A DNA stretch of 64,000 nt from BACL21 sp038141525 (GTDB lineage: Bacteria; Bacteroidota; Bacteroidia; Flavobacteriales; Flavobacteriaceae), in assembly GCA_038141525.1 (NCBI GenBank), contig JAYQIF010000008.1, positions 434,001 to 498,000 of the forward strand, written 5' to 3'. The number at the start of each line of letters is the position of its first letter. The stretch's first letter is position 1. The notes under the pieces were generated by a model. The model did no database searches and was not told where the DNA came from. It saw nothing but the letters and a program-made list of their open reading frames with translations. Of the stretch, positions 32,047 to 41,206 are shown piece by piece. The position numbers were made by a program, and so were the translations under genes.

Positions 32047-33834
32047 TTACATCTGATTCGGCACTTCAATACCTAACAAACGACAGGATGACTTTATCAC
32101 CTGCCCAACTTTATCGGCCAATGACACGCGATAACTAAGGACGGAGTCTTCCTCAGCACCCAAAATAGAGACATTTTGATAAAATGCATTGAACTCTTTG
32201 ACCAAGTCATAAGTGTAATTTGCGATAAGCGCAGGGCTGAACGCTGCGGCAGCTTCTTGAATCTTATCGGGATAATGCATCAGAGTTTTGACCAAAGATT
32301 TTTCTTTGTCTGTGAGACTTAAATTGTCACAATGCTCCAGGGCCAAAGCATTGGCGTGCTCTTGATGGGCCTTGCGTAAAATCGATTGTATTCGGGCATA
32401 AGCATATTGAATAAAAGGCCCGGTATTTCCTTGAAAATCTACGCTTTCCTTTGGATCAAACAAAATGCGCTTTTTTGGGTCCACTTTTAGGATGTAATAC
32501 TTCAGTGCCCCAAGACCAATAGTCTTGAAAAGCTTTGTTTTATCTTCCTGAGAAAGTCCATCAATTTTTCCCAAATCCTCTGTGATTTCTTGGGCTGTAT
32601 GCTGCATTTGATCAATCAAATCGTCGGCATCGACCACAGTTCCCTCTCTAGATTTCATTTTACCCGAAGGGAGATCGACCATACCATAACTCAAATGATA
32701 TAGATTTTTGGCCCATGAATAACCCAATCGCGCAAGAATAAGAAATAACACTTTAAAATGATAATCCTGTTCATTACCTACAGTATAAATCATACCGCTT
32801 GCATCATGGTAATCACTCATCCTTTGGATGGCAGTCCCAATATCTTGAGTCATATAAACTGCAGTGCCATCACTACGCAGCACTAATTTTTGATCAAGGC
32901 CCTCATCGGTCAAATCACACCAAACTGAGCCGTCTTCTTTCTGAAAAAACACCCCTTTGGCCAATCCCTGCTCAATATCTTTTTTACCCAAAAGATAAGT
33001 ATCGCTTTCATAGTAATTCTTATCAAAGTTTACCCCTAATTTTGTGTAAGTCTGCTCAAAACCATCATAAACCCACTGGTTCATTGTTTTCCATAGTGCC
33101 ACTATCTCTGAGTCGCCTTGTTCCCATTGACGTAGCATCTGTTGCGCCGCCTTAATCGCAGGAGCTTCTTTTTCGGCTTGTTCAGGCGTCATTCCTTGGG
33201 ACACCAGCTCCTTTTGTTGCGCCTTGTAAACCTGATCAAATTTCACATAGTAGTTCCCTACTAATTTATCCCCCTTAAGGCCAGTATTCTCGGGTGTTTC
33301 CCCTTGACCATAATTCTGCCAAGCCCACATACTTTTGCAAATATGTATTCCGCGGTCATTGATGATCTGTGTTTTATAAACCTTATGGCCCGCTGCCTTT
33401 AATATTTCTGAGACCGAATACCCCAATAGATTGTTTCTGATATGCCCCAAATGCAAAGGCTTATTGGTGTTAGGTGAAGAATATTCAACTAAAAGCGCTT
33501 GTCCACTGGGCGCAGCAAAACCGTATTGGTCGGTTTCAATAATCTGCTTAAAGGCGGCCAGATAGAAGTCATCGCTCAGACTGAGATTCAAGAAGCCTTT
33601 AACCACATTAAACGCCGTTACCTGGGCCACATGGTCCACCAAATAAGTCCCGATTTGCTCCCCGATCATTTCCGGGCGGCCTTTAATGACCTTGAGCATC
33701 GCAAAGACCACAAGGGTAATATCTCCTTCAAAATCTTTACGCGTCGCTTGAAACTCAATAGGTACAGTTGCCCCTGGATAAAATTCTGCTATGGCTTGGG
33801 TCACGCCTTGGGTCAAAAAATTCTCAGCCTTCAT
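32047..33834 (-). CDS. argS: Arginyl-tRNA synthetase
   Basis: Class I synthetase that charges tRNA-Arg. At 595 residues it has the N-terminal Add-1 domain (FQATRKDFEGDITLVVF), the HIGH-type motif in SSPNTNKPLHLGHIRNNLLG, a KMSKS-type loop GKMKSREGTVVDADD and the C-terminal anticodon-binding domain from about FQGNTGPFIQYAYARIQSI. Unlike many neighbours its frame is intact. Its neighbours on the 5' side encode two arginine-family hydrolases, a possible functional cluster. Confidence 0.96.
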   Translation of the reverse strand: MKAENFLTQGVTQAIAEFYPGATVPIEFQATRKDFEGDITLVVFAMLKVIKGRPEMIGEQIGTYLVDHVAQVTAFNVVKGFLNLSLSDDFYLAAFKQIIETDQYGFAAPSGQALLVEYSSPNTNKPLHLGHIRNNLLGYSVSEILKAAGHKVYKTQIINDRGIHICKSMWAWQNYGQGETPENTGLKGDKLVGNYYVKFDQVYKAQQKELVSQGMTPEQAEKEAPAIKAAQQMLRQWEQGDSEIVALWKTMNQWVYDGFEQTYTKLGVNFDKNYYESDTYLLGKKDIEQGLAKGVFFQKEDGSVWCDLTDEGLDQKLVLRSDGTAVYMTQDIGTAIQRMSDYHDASGMIYTVGNEQDYHFKVLFLILARLGYSWAKNLYHLSYGMVDLPSGKMKSREGTVVDADDLIDQMQHTAQEITEDLGKIDGLSQEDKTKLFKTIGLGALKYYILKVDPKKRILFDPKESVDFQGNTGPFIQYAYARIQSILRKAHQEHANALALEHCDNLSLTDKEKSLVKTLMHYPDKIQEAAAAFSPALIANYTYDLVKEFNAFYQNVSILGAEEDSVLSYRVSLADKVGQVIKSSCRLLGIEVPNQM

Positions 33835-33862
33835 GAATTATTATTTCTAGCGTTTAAGGGGT

Positions 33863-33870
33863 CAAATATA
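33863..33870 (-). promoter_or_regulatory. Candidate -7 element of argS
   Basis: TATATTTG on the minus strand matches TAnnTTTG, 28 bases upstream of the argS start. No TTG is seen at the expected -33 distance. Confidence 0.4.
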
Positions 33871-33921
33871 GTTTAAAAATATGGCTTAAGTCCCGATTTT
33901 CGGGCCTTGAAAAGGCACGTT

Positions 33922-34854
33922 TCACGATTTTGGCAAGAATACCTCGGCCATCATACAGCGGGCACTTCCTCCACCACCCGTTTCGATAGTCGGTAAACTT
34001 GCCGCAATAAGCTCACCATGTTTTTCCAACTGGTGTTTTTGATCCATGGTCAAACTATCTAAAGCACTTTGACTCATGACAATAAAACGATTTTCACCAA
34101 GACCTCTCACTTGTAGCATGTTTCCCGCAAACTGGTGCATTTGCTCCTGAGTGATGTCGATGATTTCCTTTCCATCAGCCTTAAGCTGATCCACTGCGGT
34201 TTTGCGCTCTTGTGGATGATCAATACAATCAAGACAAATCACAGCAAAGGCTTCCCCGAGGCATAAGATAACATTGGTATGGTAAATGGCTACCCGCTTT
34301 TGATCCACGGTCTGAAAAGCACTAAACACCATCGGGTAATAATCGAAATCATCACAAAACTCGAGAAACAATTCTTTATCGGCTCTAGGCGATAAAGCGC
34401 AATATGCGGTGTGATTCACGCGATCAAGAATCATACTTCCGGTGCCTTCAAGAAACACCGCTTCCTGTTCGGCCTCGGTATAGTCCATGATTTCGCGGAT
34501 TTCAAATCCCGCTCCTTCCACGGCCTCAAGCACCTCTTCACGACGCTCGCGCCGGCGATTTTCGGCAAACATCGGATATAGCGCCACGCGACCATCGCGG
34601 TGAAAACTAATCCAATTATTCGGAAAGATGGAGTCAGGGGTATCTAATGCTGGATCATCTTCTACAACGACTACTTGAATGCCTTTTTCTCTGAGTTGAG
34701 TGACAAACGCGTCAAATTCAGCCCGCGCCAACTCATTCACTTTATCGGCACTTTCACTCAAGGAGTTTTGAAAATAATTATTGACTGCAGTCTCTTCATT
34801 CATCCGAAACACCGCCGGACGAATCATTAATATAGTATTTGTTATCTGTGCCAT
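33922..34854 (-). CDS. ctlX: CtlX-like citrulline/arginine-type hydrolase (pentein fold)
   Basis: A guanidino-group-modifying enzyme of 310 residues with the start at MAQITNTILMIRPAVF; upstream codons cross the divergent promoter gap. Visible motifs are DSIFPNNWISFHRDG, the acidic EGTGSMILDR, the His segment YHTNVILCLGE, GNMLQVRGLG and the C-terminal catalytic-Cys stretch GGGSARCMMAEVF. These fit CtlX, a citrulline utilization hydrolase; related enzymes act on arginine. The assignment within the superfamily is by motif and not certain. Its gene starts 122 bases from the divergent methyltransferase-like gene; argS is downstream on the same strand. Confidence 0.82.
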   Translation of the reverse strand: MAQITNTILMIRPAVFRMNEETAVNNYFQNSLSESADKVNELARAEFDAFVTQLREKGIQVVVVEDDPALDTPDSIFPNNWISFHRDGRVALYPMFAENRRRERREEVLEAVEGAGFEIREIMDYTEAEQEAVFLEGTGSMILDRVNHTAYCALSPRADKELFLEFCDDFDYYPMVFSAFQTVDQKRVAIYHTNVILCLGEAFAVICLDCIDHPQERKTAVDQLKADGKEIIDITQEQMHQFAGNMLQVRGLGENRFIVMSQSALDSLTMDQKHQLEKHGELIAASLPTIETGGGGSARCMMAEVFLPKS

Positions 34855-34976
34855 AAAAATTTGTCTTTGCGCTTTAAGCCACATTCGGGCATGGCAAAAA
34901 TAAAGTTTTGAAAGGGCATTTAAATATATTTTTACGAAATTGCCGCTCAAACTAATCAACAACAATCTAACGAAAT

Positions 34977-35771
34977 ATGGCACTGCAAGAAGAATTCGAA
35001 AAACAGGGAGTTTGGTTATTTAAATATCGCAGTAATCTTCCGATTATTATTCTCGTTTTAGGCTACGCACTCTACTGCTACAAAGAACTCCACCCCGAGG
35101 CCTATTTTTTACAGGGCGATCAGCTTTGGTTTGATCCATATTTTGAAATGATTTGTTTTGCGGTTTGTACCCTGGGACTTCTGATTCGAGTATATACTGT
35201 AGGGCATACACCACGATTCACCTCGGGTCGTAACACAGAAGAGCAAGTGGCAGAGACCCTCAATACAACAGGGCTTTATTCTACGCTGAGACACCCTTTA
35301 TATTTAGGAAACTTTTTGATGTGGTGGGGCGTCGGATTGCTCACAGGAAATATCTGGTTTAACGTTACATTCATCCTTTTTTACTGGCTGTATTACGAGC
35401 GCATCATGTTTGCAGAAGAACAGTTTTTGCGTCGTAAGTTTGGCGAAAAATACACCAACTGGGCCGAGGGCGTTCCTGCCTTTATTCCTGCTCTTGGTCA
35501 GTTTAAAAAACCAAATTTGAGCTTTAGTTGGAAAAAAGTGCTTAAAAAGGAAAAAAATGGTCTCTTCGCCATGTTCATCCTGTTCTGTTTGTTTGATATA
35601 ACCGGGGCCTATCTCAATGGTGGAACTTACCAAGACGGCAACGTGTTCTTTCTTTATGGCACTGTACTCACAGGGCTGAGCTACGCAGTACTAAAGTTCT
35701 TAAAGAAGAAGACTACAGTACTTGAACAAGAAGGGCGCATGGTTAAGCCATCAATTTTGACTGAATTATGA
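34977..35771 (+). CDS. Isoprenylcysteine carboxyl methyltransferase-like membrane protein
   Basis: A 264-residue membrane protein with about six hydrophobic segments. The ICMT/PEMT signature is present as GLYSTLRHPLYLGNFL and EEQFLRRKFGEKYTNW, with VYTVGHTPRFTSGRN between the first segments. The family uses S-adenosylmethionine to methylate carboxyl groups or lipid head groups; bacterial members rarely have a known substrate. The C-terminus has two extra membrane segments and ends in a charged tail. Its last 29 bases overlap the end of the minus-strand DDAH-like gene tail to tail. Confidence 0.82.
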   Translation: MALQEEFEKQGVWLFKYRSNLPIIILVLGYALYCYKELHPEAYFLQGDQLWFDPYFEMICFAVCTLGLLIRVYTVGHTPRFTSGRNTEEQVAETLNTTGLYSTLRHPLYLGNFLMWWGVGLLTGNIWFNVTFILFYWLYYERIMFAEEQFLRRKFGEKYTNWAEGVPAFIPALGQFKKPNLSFSWKKVLKKEKNGLFAMFILFCLFDITGAYLNGGTYQDGNVFFLYGTVLTGLSYAVLKFLKKKTTVLEQEGRMVKPSILTEL

Positions 35772-36690
35772 CCCGCTCGCGCGAAAGCGGCATGGTACTG
35801 CATCGGAGCAAACCTTCCTGTTTGGCGATTTCGGAATATGGAATTTCTTCCACGGTGAATCCTTGAGCGCGAAGCCATGTGTTGAGCCTAGTAAAACCCC
35901 TTTCTGAAACAACGACCTCTGGACTGATTGAAAAGACATTACAGTTCATGTGATACATCTCTTCTTTATCCACATGAAAAAGATTTTCAGTACCAATAAA
36001 ATCAACGAGCCACTGATACTCTTGCTCGATTAAAAAGCCCTCCTTATGGATGATGGCTTTGCCTTTGCCAATGGGTTGAAAACAACAGTCGAGATGCAAG
36101 GCGTTTTCCCGAGGATCAAAATTTGATTTTTTCAGTGAAAAGGAAACCACTTTTTTATGTGGAAAAAGTTGTTGCAAGTGATCTACTGCGGCCATATTGG
36201 TGCGTGCAGTGATGTACTTTCGATAGTCCTTGTCCTTAAAGGTACCCACGAAAATATACTCCCCCCAGGGCATAACATCCCCCCCTTCAATGTGAGCATG
36301 TTCAGGAAAGGTTATGATTTTGTCTTTATCAATTTGATCGATTAAAAAATCGAGGGCATGGATCTCTTTTGATCGATCCTCAAGGATATTGGCGATAACC
36401 ATTTTATCCTCAATAACAAAGGCAATATCTCGAGCAAAAATCTGATTATAACCCTCAATTATTTCAGGGCGATAGACCGTGACATCATGACGTTTCAATA
36501 CTCCAGCGAAGGCCTCGATTTCATTGACCATATCTTGCTCTATAGGGTAAGTTCCCGCTTTGATGTGCTGGGCAGACTTTGGGTCATAAGCATCCTTAAG
36601 GTCAGGTGTTGGTCCATTGCTATTGGCAACACCAAGCACAACGGCTTTGAGGCGACCTATTTCATCATTGATGTTGAGATCAAAGGTCAT
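35743..36690 (-). CDS. DDAH/amidinotransferase-family hydrolase
   Basis: A 315-residue pentein-fold enzyme of the dimethylarginine dimethylaminohydrolase / amidinotransferase group, acting on arginine-like guanidines. The start is MTFDLNINDEIGRLKAVVLG. Conserved positions are the acidic ARDIAFVIEDKMVIAN, the HIEGGDVMPWGEYIFVG loop, the catalytic His in ENALHLDCCFQPIG and the Cys in GLLRCSTMPLSRE near the C-terminus. The exact substrate is unclear; arginine, methylarginine or glycine amidinotransfer are all possible. It is the second such enzyme here besides the CtlX-like one, with a methyltransferase-like gene between them. Confidence 0.82.
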   Translation of the reverse strand: MTFDLNINDEIGRLKAVVLGVANSNGPTPDLKDAYDPKSAQHIKAGTYPIEQDMVNEIEAFAGVLKRHDVTVYRPEIIEGYNQIFARDIAFVIEDKMVIANILEDRSKEIHALDFLIDQIDKDKIITFPEHAHIEGGDVMPWGEYIFVGTFKDKDYRKYITARTNMAAVDHLQQLFPHKKVVSFSLKKSNFDPRENALHLDCCFQPIGKGKAIIHKEGFLIEQEYQWLVDFIGTENLFHVDKEEMYHMNCNVFSISPEVVVSERGFTRLNTWLRAQGFTVEEIPYSEIAKQEGLLRCSTMPLSRERVIIQSKLMA

Positions 36691-36749
36691 AATAATTGTA
36701 TTGGGTTTTCGGCTTACCAATAAAGTGCTTGGGTCTGCCGACCAGTATT

Positions 36750-38036
36750 CTAACGATAGTCAATATCCTTAAATGGCCTCGCCGTCGCTCCAATATACAA
36801 CTGACGTGGACGGCCTATAGGTTCTTTACGCAGACGCATCTCTCTCCATTGCGCAATCCAGCCCGGCAAACGTCCCAAAGCGAACATTGGGGTAAACATC
36901 TGAACGGGAATCCCTAGGGCACGATAAATAATTCCTGAATAAAAGTCAACATTAGGATAAAGCTTACGGTCAACAAAATATGGATCGCTTAATGCCTCTT
37001 GCTCCAAACCTTTGGCAATATCCAGAACTGGATCGATGATTCCGAGGTCTTCTAGCACCTCATCAGCTGCCTTTTTGATGATTCTTGCTCTTGGGTCAAA
37101 GTTTTTGTAAACCCTGTGACCAAAGCCCATCAAACGGAATGGATCGTTTTTATCCTTGGCTTTGGCCATATATTTCTTTGTGTCTCCACCGTCTGCTTTG
37201 ATGGCCTCTAGCATCTCAATCACGGCCTGATTTGCTCCACCATGCAATGGGCCCCATAAGGCACTGATACCCGCAGATAATGAGGCATAGAGTGCCGCAT
37301 GCGACGAGCCAACAAGTCGTACTGTAGAGGTAGAACAGTTCTGCTCATGATCCGCATGTAAAATCAGTAGTTTAATGATTGCAGCCTTGACAATAGAATT
37401 ACTTTGATATTCACTGTTGGGTTTTTTGAACATCATCTTCAAAAAATTATCCACATAATCTAAACTATTGTCCCCGTAATCAAGAGGAAGACCAGCCATT
37501 TTACGATAAGTCCAAGCAGTTAGCATTGGAAATTTACCCATGATTTTAACAATCGCCCGATACATTTCCTCTTCACTATCAACATTGACCGAACTAGGAT
37601 TAAATGCGACTAGAGCACTGGTGAGTGAGGCAAGAACACCCATCGGATGCGCGGAGGTCGGAAAGCCCTCTAATATTTTTTTCATGTCCTCTGCAACAAA
37701 AGACTGTTCTTTTATATCATTTTGGAATGTCTGCAGCTGATCCCTTGTGGGTAAATCACCAAATATTAATAAATAGGCGACCTCCAAGAAATCCGCCTTT
37801 TCAGCCAATTCCTCAATTGAATAGCCTCGATATCTCAATATTCCTTGCTCGCCATCAAGAAAAGTGATTGCACTTTGACAACTCCCTGTATTTTTAAATC
37901 CAGGATCAATGGTTGTGAGTCCCTGAGTGGCAGCACGCAACGCTCCAATGTCAATGGCAAGTTCACTTTCGGTTCCTTGCATAACAGAAAATTCAAATGT
38001 TTTACCGTTGACTTCTAGAGTTGCTTTTTGGGACAT
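36750..38036 (-). CDS. gltA: Citrate synthase
   Basis: Condenses acetyl-CoA with oxaloacetate in the citric acid cycle. The 428-residue hexameric-type enzyme has an N-terminal extension and the active-site stretches HADHEQNCSTSTVR, GPLHGGANQAVIEML and GFGHRVYKNFDPRARI with the catalytic His and Asp, plus VDFYSGIIYRALGIP. Length is normal. It lies between the DDAH-like gene and eno on the same strand, each separated by about 60-120 bases. Confidence 0.97.
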   Translation of the reverse strand: MSQKATLEVNGKTFEFSVMQGTESELAIDIGALRAATQGLTTIDPGFKNTGSCQSAITFLDGEQGILRYRGYSIEELAEKADFLEVAYLLIFGDLPTRDQLQTFQNDIKEQSFVAEDMKKILEGFPTSAHPMGVLASLTSALVAFNPSSVNVDSEEEMYRAIVKIMGKFPMLTAWTYRKMAGLPLDYGDNSLDYVDNFLKMMFKKPNSEYQSNSIVKAAIIKLLILHADHEQNCSTSTVRLVGSSHAALYASLSAGISALWGPLHGGANQAVIEMLEAIKADGGDTKKYMAKAKDKNDPFRLMGFGHRVYKNFDPRARIIKKAADEVLEDLGIIDPVLDIAKGLEQEALSDPYFVDRKLYPNVDFYSGIIYRALGIPVQMFTPMFALGRLPGWIAQWREMRLRKEPIGRPRQLYIGATARPFKDIDYR

Positions 38037-38156
38037 AAAAATATTGTTTTTAGGTTATCTATATTGTGCCATAAAATTACGAAAATAGGCTGATTTTCTG
38101 CCCGAATCTCGCACCACAGAGGGTTAAAAAAATCTTAAATCAGAAATATGCACTGA

Positions 38157-39443
38157 TTATAACTTAAACGCGTTTTCTCCGGGGTAATAGGCTGTTTCTC
38201 CTAAGATCTCTTCAATACGTAAAAGCTGATTGTACTTGGCCATGCGGTCGCTTCTTGAGGCCGAACCAGTTTTAATTTGACCTGTATTAAGCGCCACTGC
38301 CAAATCGGCGATGGTATTGTCCTCGGTTTCTCCACTTCTATGGCTCATTACTGCCGTGTAGCCTGCATTTTGCGCCATGTTTACTGCGGCAATCGTTTCG
38401 CTTAACGTTCCTATTTGATTGACCTTAATCAATATAGAATTGGCAATACCTTGCTCAATTCCTCGCGATAATCGCTCTACGTTGGTCACAAACAGATCAT
38501 CACCGACCAGTTGTACTTTATCGCCAATACGCTCCGAAAGATACTTCCAGCCTTCCCAGTCATTCTCGTCCATACCGTCTTCGATTGATATGATCGGGAA
38601 TTGCGCGCTGAGTTCTGCTAAATAATCCGCTTGCTCTTTAGAGGTTCTTTTTTTGCCTTTTTCACCTTCGAACTTACTGTAATCGTAAACACCGTTTTCG
38701 TAAAACTCTGCAGCAGCACAATCTAAAGCAATCATAACATCATCACCGAGCGTATAACCAGCGGCCTTGGTCGCTTGAGCTATGGTATTTAAGGCGTCTT
38801 CTGTGCCGTCCAACGTTGGTGCAAACCCACCTTCGTCACCTACCGCAGTGCTTAAATCACGATCGTGCAGTACCTTCTTGAGGTTGTGAAATATTTCTGA
38901 TCCCATTTGCATGGCATGGCTAAAACTCTTTGCTTTAACGGGCATGACCATAAATTCTTGAAACGCGATCGGTGCATCGCTGTGTGAACCACCATTAATG
39001 ATGTTCATCATTGGGACCGGTAAAGATTTTGCACTGACTCCTCCCACATATCTGAAGAGCGGGAGCCCCAATTCATTGGCTGCGGCCTTAGCAACCGCCA
39101 AAGAAACCCCAAGTATGGCATTAGCCCCTAAGCGACTTTTATTATTGGTACCATCTAAATCAATCATTATTTGATCAATGCCCTCTTGATCAAATACCGA
39201 AAGACCGAGTAAGGCATCGCTGATCTCACCATTGACATGGGCTACCGCATTACGTACCGCTTTACCCATATAGTCTTTGCCGCCATCGCGAAGTTCTACA
39301 GCCTCGTGCTCTCCCGTCGATGCGCCGGAGGGCACAGCAGCGCGGCCTAAATATCCGTGTTCTGTCGTTACATCAACTTCTACCGTTGGGTTACCTCTTG
39401 AGTCAAAAATTTGACGTGCGTGAATCTCTATAATACTGCTCAT
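38157..39443 (-). CDS. eno: Enolase
   Basis: Converts 2-phosphoglycerate to phosphoenolpyruvate in glycolysis; also a common surface and degradosome protein. 428 residues with MNIINGGSHSDAPIAFQEFM, the catalytic GDEGGFAPT, magnesium-binding SIEDGMDENDW and VGDDLFVTN, and the signature lysine and SHRSGETEDNTIADLAVA. The gap to carA is 62 bases and carries a candidate -7 box (TACTTTTG on the minus strand, 39474-39481). Confidence 0.97.
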   Translation of the reverse strand: MSSIIEIHARQIFDSRGNPTVEVDVTTEHGYLGRAAVPSGASTGEHEAVELRDGGKDYMGKAVRNAVAHVNGEISDALLGLSVFDQEGIDQIMIDLDGTNNKSRLGANAILGVSLAVAKAAANELGLPLFRYVGGVSAKSLPVPMMNIINGGSHSDAPIAFQEFMVMPVKAKSFSHAMQMGSEIFHNLKKVLHDRDLSTAVGDEGGFAPTLDGTEDALNTIAQATKAAGYTLGDDVMIALDCAAAEFYENGVYDYSKFEGEKGKKRTSKEQADYLAELSAQFPIISIEDGMDENDWEGWKYLSERIGDKVQLVGDDLFVTNVERLSRGIEQGIANSILIKVNQIGTLSETIAAVNMAQNAGYTAVMSHRSGETEDNTIADLAVALNTGQIKTGSASRSDRMAKYNQLLRIEEILGETAYYPGENAFKL

Positions 39444-39505
39444 GGTTGTTTATTTTTTTCGATTGCGAATATACAAAAGTAAAGGACTAATCAAGCCCTA
39501 GTCGA

Positions 39506-40615
39506 TTAGTTCTTACCTGATAACGAGGCAACATACTCATCAAACAAATAGGTGGCATCGTTTGGCCCAGGACTCGCCTCGGGATGGTATTGAACTGAAA
39601 AGGCCGGCTTATCTTTTACGCGAATCCCCGCCACAGTATTGTCATTGAGGTGTAAATGCGTGATTTCCAGTTCAGGATGGGCCTGGGTCTCCTCACGATT
39701 CACAGCGAATCCATGATTCTGTGAAGTAATTTCACCTTTGCCCGTAATTAAATTTTTTACCGGGTGATTGATGCCTCGGTGCCCGTTGTGCATTTTGAAG
39801 GTAGACACACCATTGGCCAGTGCCAGAATCTGATGCCCCAAACAAATACCAAAAATTGGCGCCCCTTCTTGCAATATGGCTCGTGTTGTGTCTATGGCCT
39901 GATTGAGTGGTTCTGGATCTCCAGGACCGTTACTCAGGAAATAGCCATGGGGATCAAACGCTTTGAGCTGCTCAAATGTCGCGTCGAAGGGAAAAACTTT
40001 AATAAAACAATCGCGATTCGCTAAATGTCTGAGAATATTTTTCTTAATGCCCAGGTCTAAAGCAGCAACACGATACGTCGCCTCAGGATTACCCACGGTG
40101 TAGGGTTCTGTAGTTGAGACCTTTGAGGACAACTCCAGTCCTTTCATATCGGGTACCTGGGCTAATTCCTTTTTTAGCACATCTATTTCATCAACGCGTG
40201 TGCTGATTACTGCATTTTGCGCTCCATTATCGCGAATATAAGCTACCAAAGCCCTGGTGTCTACATCGCTAATGGCAAATAAATTATTACTGTTGAGGAA
40301 ATCCTCAAGTGATTGATCAGCAGAAACTCGAGAATAGGGATAGCTAAAGTTACGGCAGACCAAACCGGCAATTTTCACTCCATCGGATTCTACCTCTTCA
40401 GGATGGGTTCCGTAATTCCCTATGTGGGCATTTGCCGTCACCATGATTTGACCAAAATAGGACGGGTCAGTGAAGATTTCTTGGTAACCGGTCATACCTG
40501 TATTGAAACAAACCTCACCAAAGGCTGTTCCTTCTTTTCCTCCCACAGATTTCCCATAAAAAATAGTCCCATCGGCTAACAGGACTAGAGCATCTTTTCG
40601 TTTCGTGTACTTCAT
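39506..40615 (-). CDS. carA: Carbamoyl-phosphate synthase small (glutaminase) subunit
   Basis: Supplies ammonia from glutamine to CarB for carbamoyl phosphate, which feeds arginine and pyrimidine synthesis. 369 residues; N-terminal domain with GYQEIFTDPSYFGQIMVTAN, then a class I glutamine amidotransferase with the catalytic Cys in PIFGICLGHQILALANG, SNGPGDPEPLNQA and the His/Glu pair near FSVQYHPEASPGPND. carB is not in the window. It is followed by eno and preceded by the ribosomal operon terminator. Confidence 0.96.
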   Translation of the reverse strand: MKYTKRKDALVLLADGTIFYGKSVGGKEGTAFGEVCFNTGMTGYQEIFTDPSYFGQIMVTANAHIGNYGTHPEEVESDGVKIAGLVCRNFSYPYSRVSADQSLEDFLNSNNLFAISDVDTRALVAYIRDNGAQNAVISTRVDEIDVLKKELAQVPDMKGLELSSKVSTTEPYTVGNPEATYRVAALDLGIKKNILRHLANRDCFIKVFPFDATFEQLKAFDPHGYFLSNGPGDPEPLNQAIDTTRAILQEGAPIFGICLGHQILALANGVSTFKMHNGHRGINHPVKNLITGKGEITSQNHGFAVNREETQAHPELEITHLHLNDNTVAGIRVKDKPAFSVQYHPEASPGPNDATYLFDEYVASLSGKN

Positions 40616-40649
40616 TTTGAAAAAAGGGTTTTACAAAAATATATAAAAA

Positions 40650-40680
40650 AAGGGATTAACTTAAATGGTTAATCCCTTTA
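40650..40680 (-). terminator. Terminator of the ribosomal operon after rplQ
   Basis: AAAGGGATTAAC pairs perfectly with GTTAATCCCTTT (12 pairs, 7-base loop). Read on the minus strand it is followed by a T-run, 24 bases beyond the rplQ stop, and marks the end of the 17 kb ribosomal gene run. Confidence 0.88.
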
Positions 40681-40704
40681 TTCTATTGCTTTTGAAGAAT
40701 CATA

Positions 40705-41175
40705 TTATTCTTCTTCTTTTACAGCGGTTGCAGCGGCAGGTGCAGCTGATGCTCCAGATCCTCTTCGACTGCGTCGTGTTGATTTCTTCTTAGTGGCTTT
40801 ACCAACGTTATATGTCTCGTTGTAATCCACCAACTCAATCAAAGCCATATCTGCATTATCTCCCAATCGGTTCCCCAATTTTATGATACGCGTATAGCCT
40901 CCCGGGCGATCACCAACCTTTACTGCTACATCGCGAAAAAGTTCTGCAACTGCTTCTTTTTGTCTCAATCGTGAGAATACAATGCGACGGTTGTGGGTCG
41001 TGTCCTCTTTTGATTTAGTCACAAGCGGCTCAACAAATTGCTTCAAGGCCTTGGCCTTGGCAACAGTAGTGTTGATGCGTTTGTGCTCAATAAGTGAACA
41101 GGCCATATTGGCCAACATCGCCTTTCTGTGCGCTGTTTTTCTTCCTAAATGATTATTCTTCTTACCGTGTCTCAT
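40705..41175 (-). CDS. rplQ: Ribosomal protein bL17
   Basis: 50S protein of 156 residues with the conserved start MRHGKKNNHLGRKTAHRKAM and GDRPGGYTRIIKLGNRLGDN. Beyond the usual ~120-residue core it has a basic then Ala/Glu-rich tail (KKKSTRRSRRGSG, then AAPAAATAVKEEE), an extension common in Bacteroidota. Last gene of the ribosomal run, 31 bases after rpoA. Confidence 0.97.
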   Translation of the reverse strand: MRHGKKNNHLGRKTAHRKAMLANMACSLIEHKRINTTVAKAKALKQFVEPLVTKSKEDTTHNRRIVFSRLRQKEAVAELFRDVAVKVGDRPGGYTRIIKLGNRLGDNADMALIELVDYNETYNVGKATKKKSTRRSRRGSGASAAPAAATAVKEEE

Positions 41176-41206
41176 TACTTATGCTTTAACGACGTTTCTC
41201 ACGAAA

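Noticed and set aside
33890..33916. Hairpin CCCGA/TCGGG after the CtlX-like gene as a terminator
   Set aside because: Only five pairs and no T-run follows on the minus strand.
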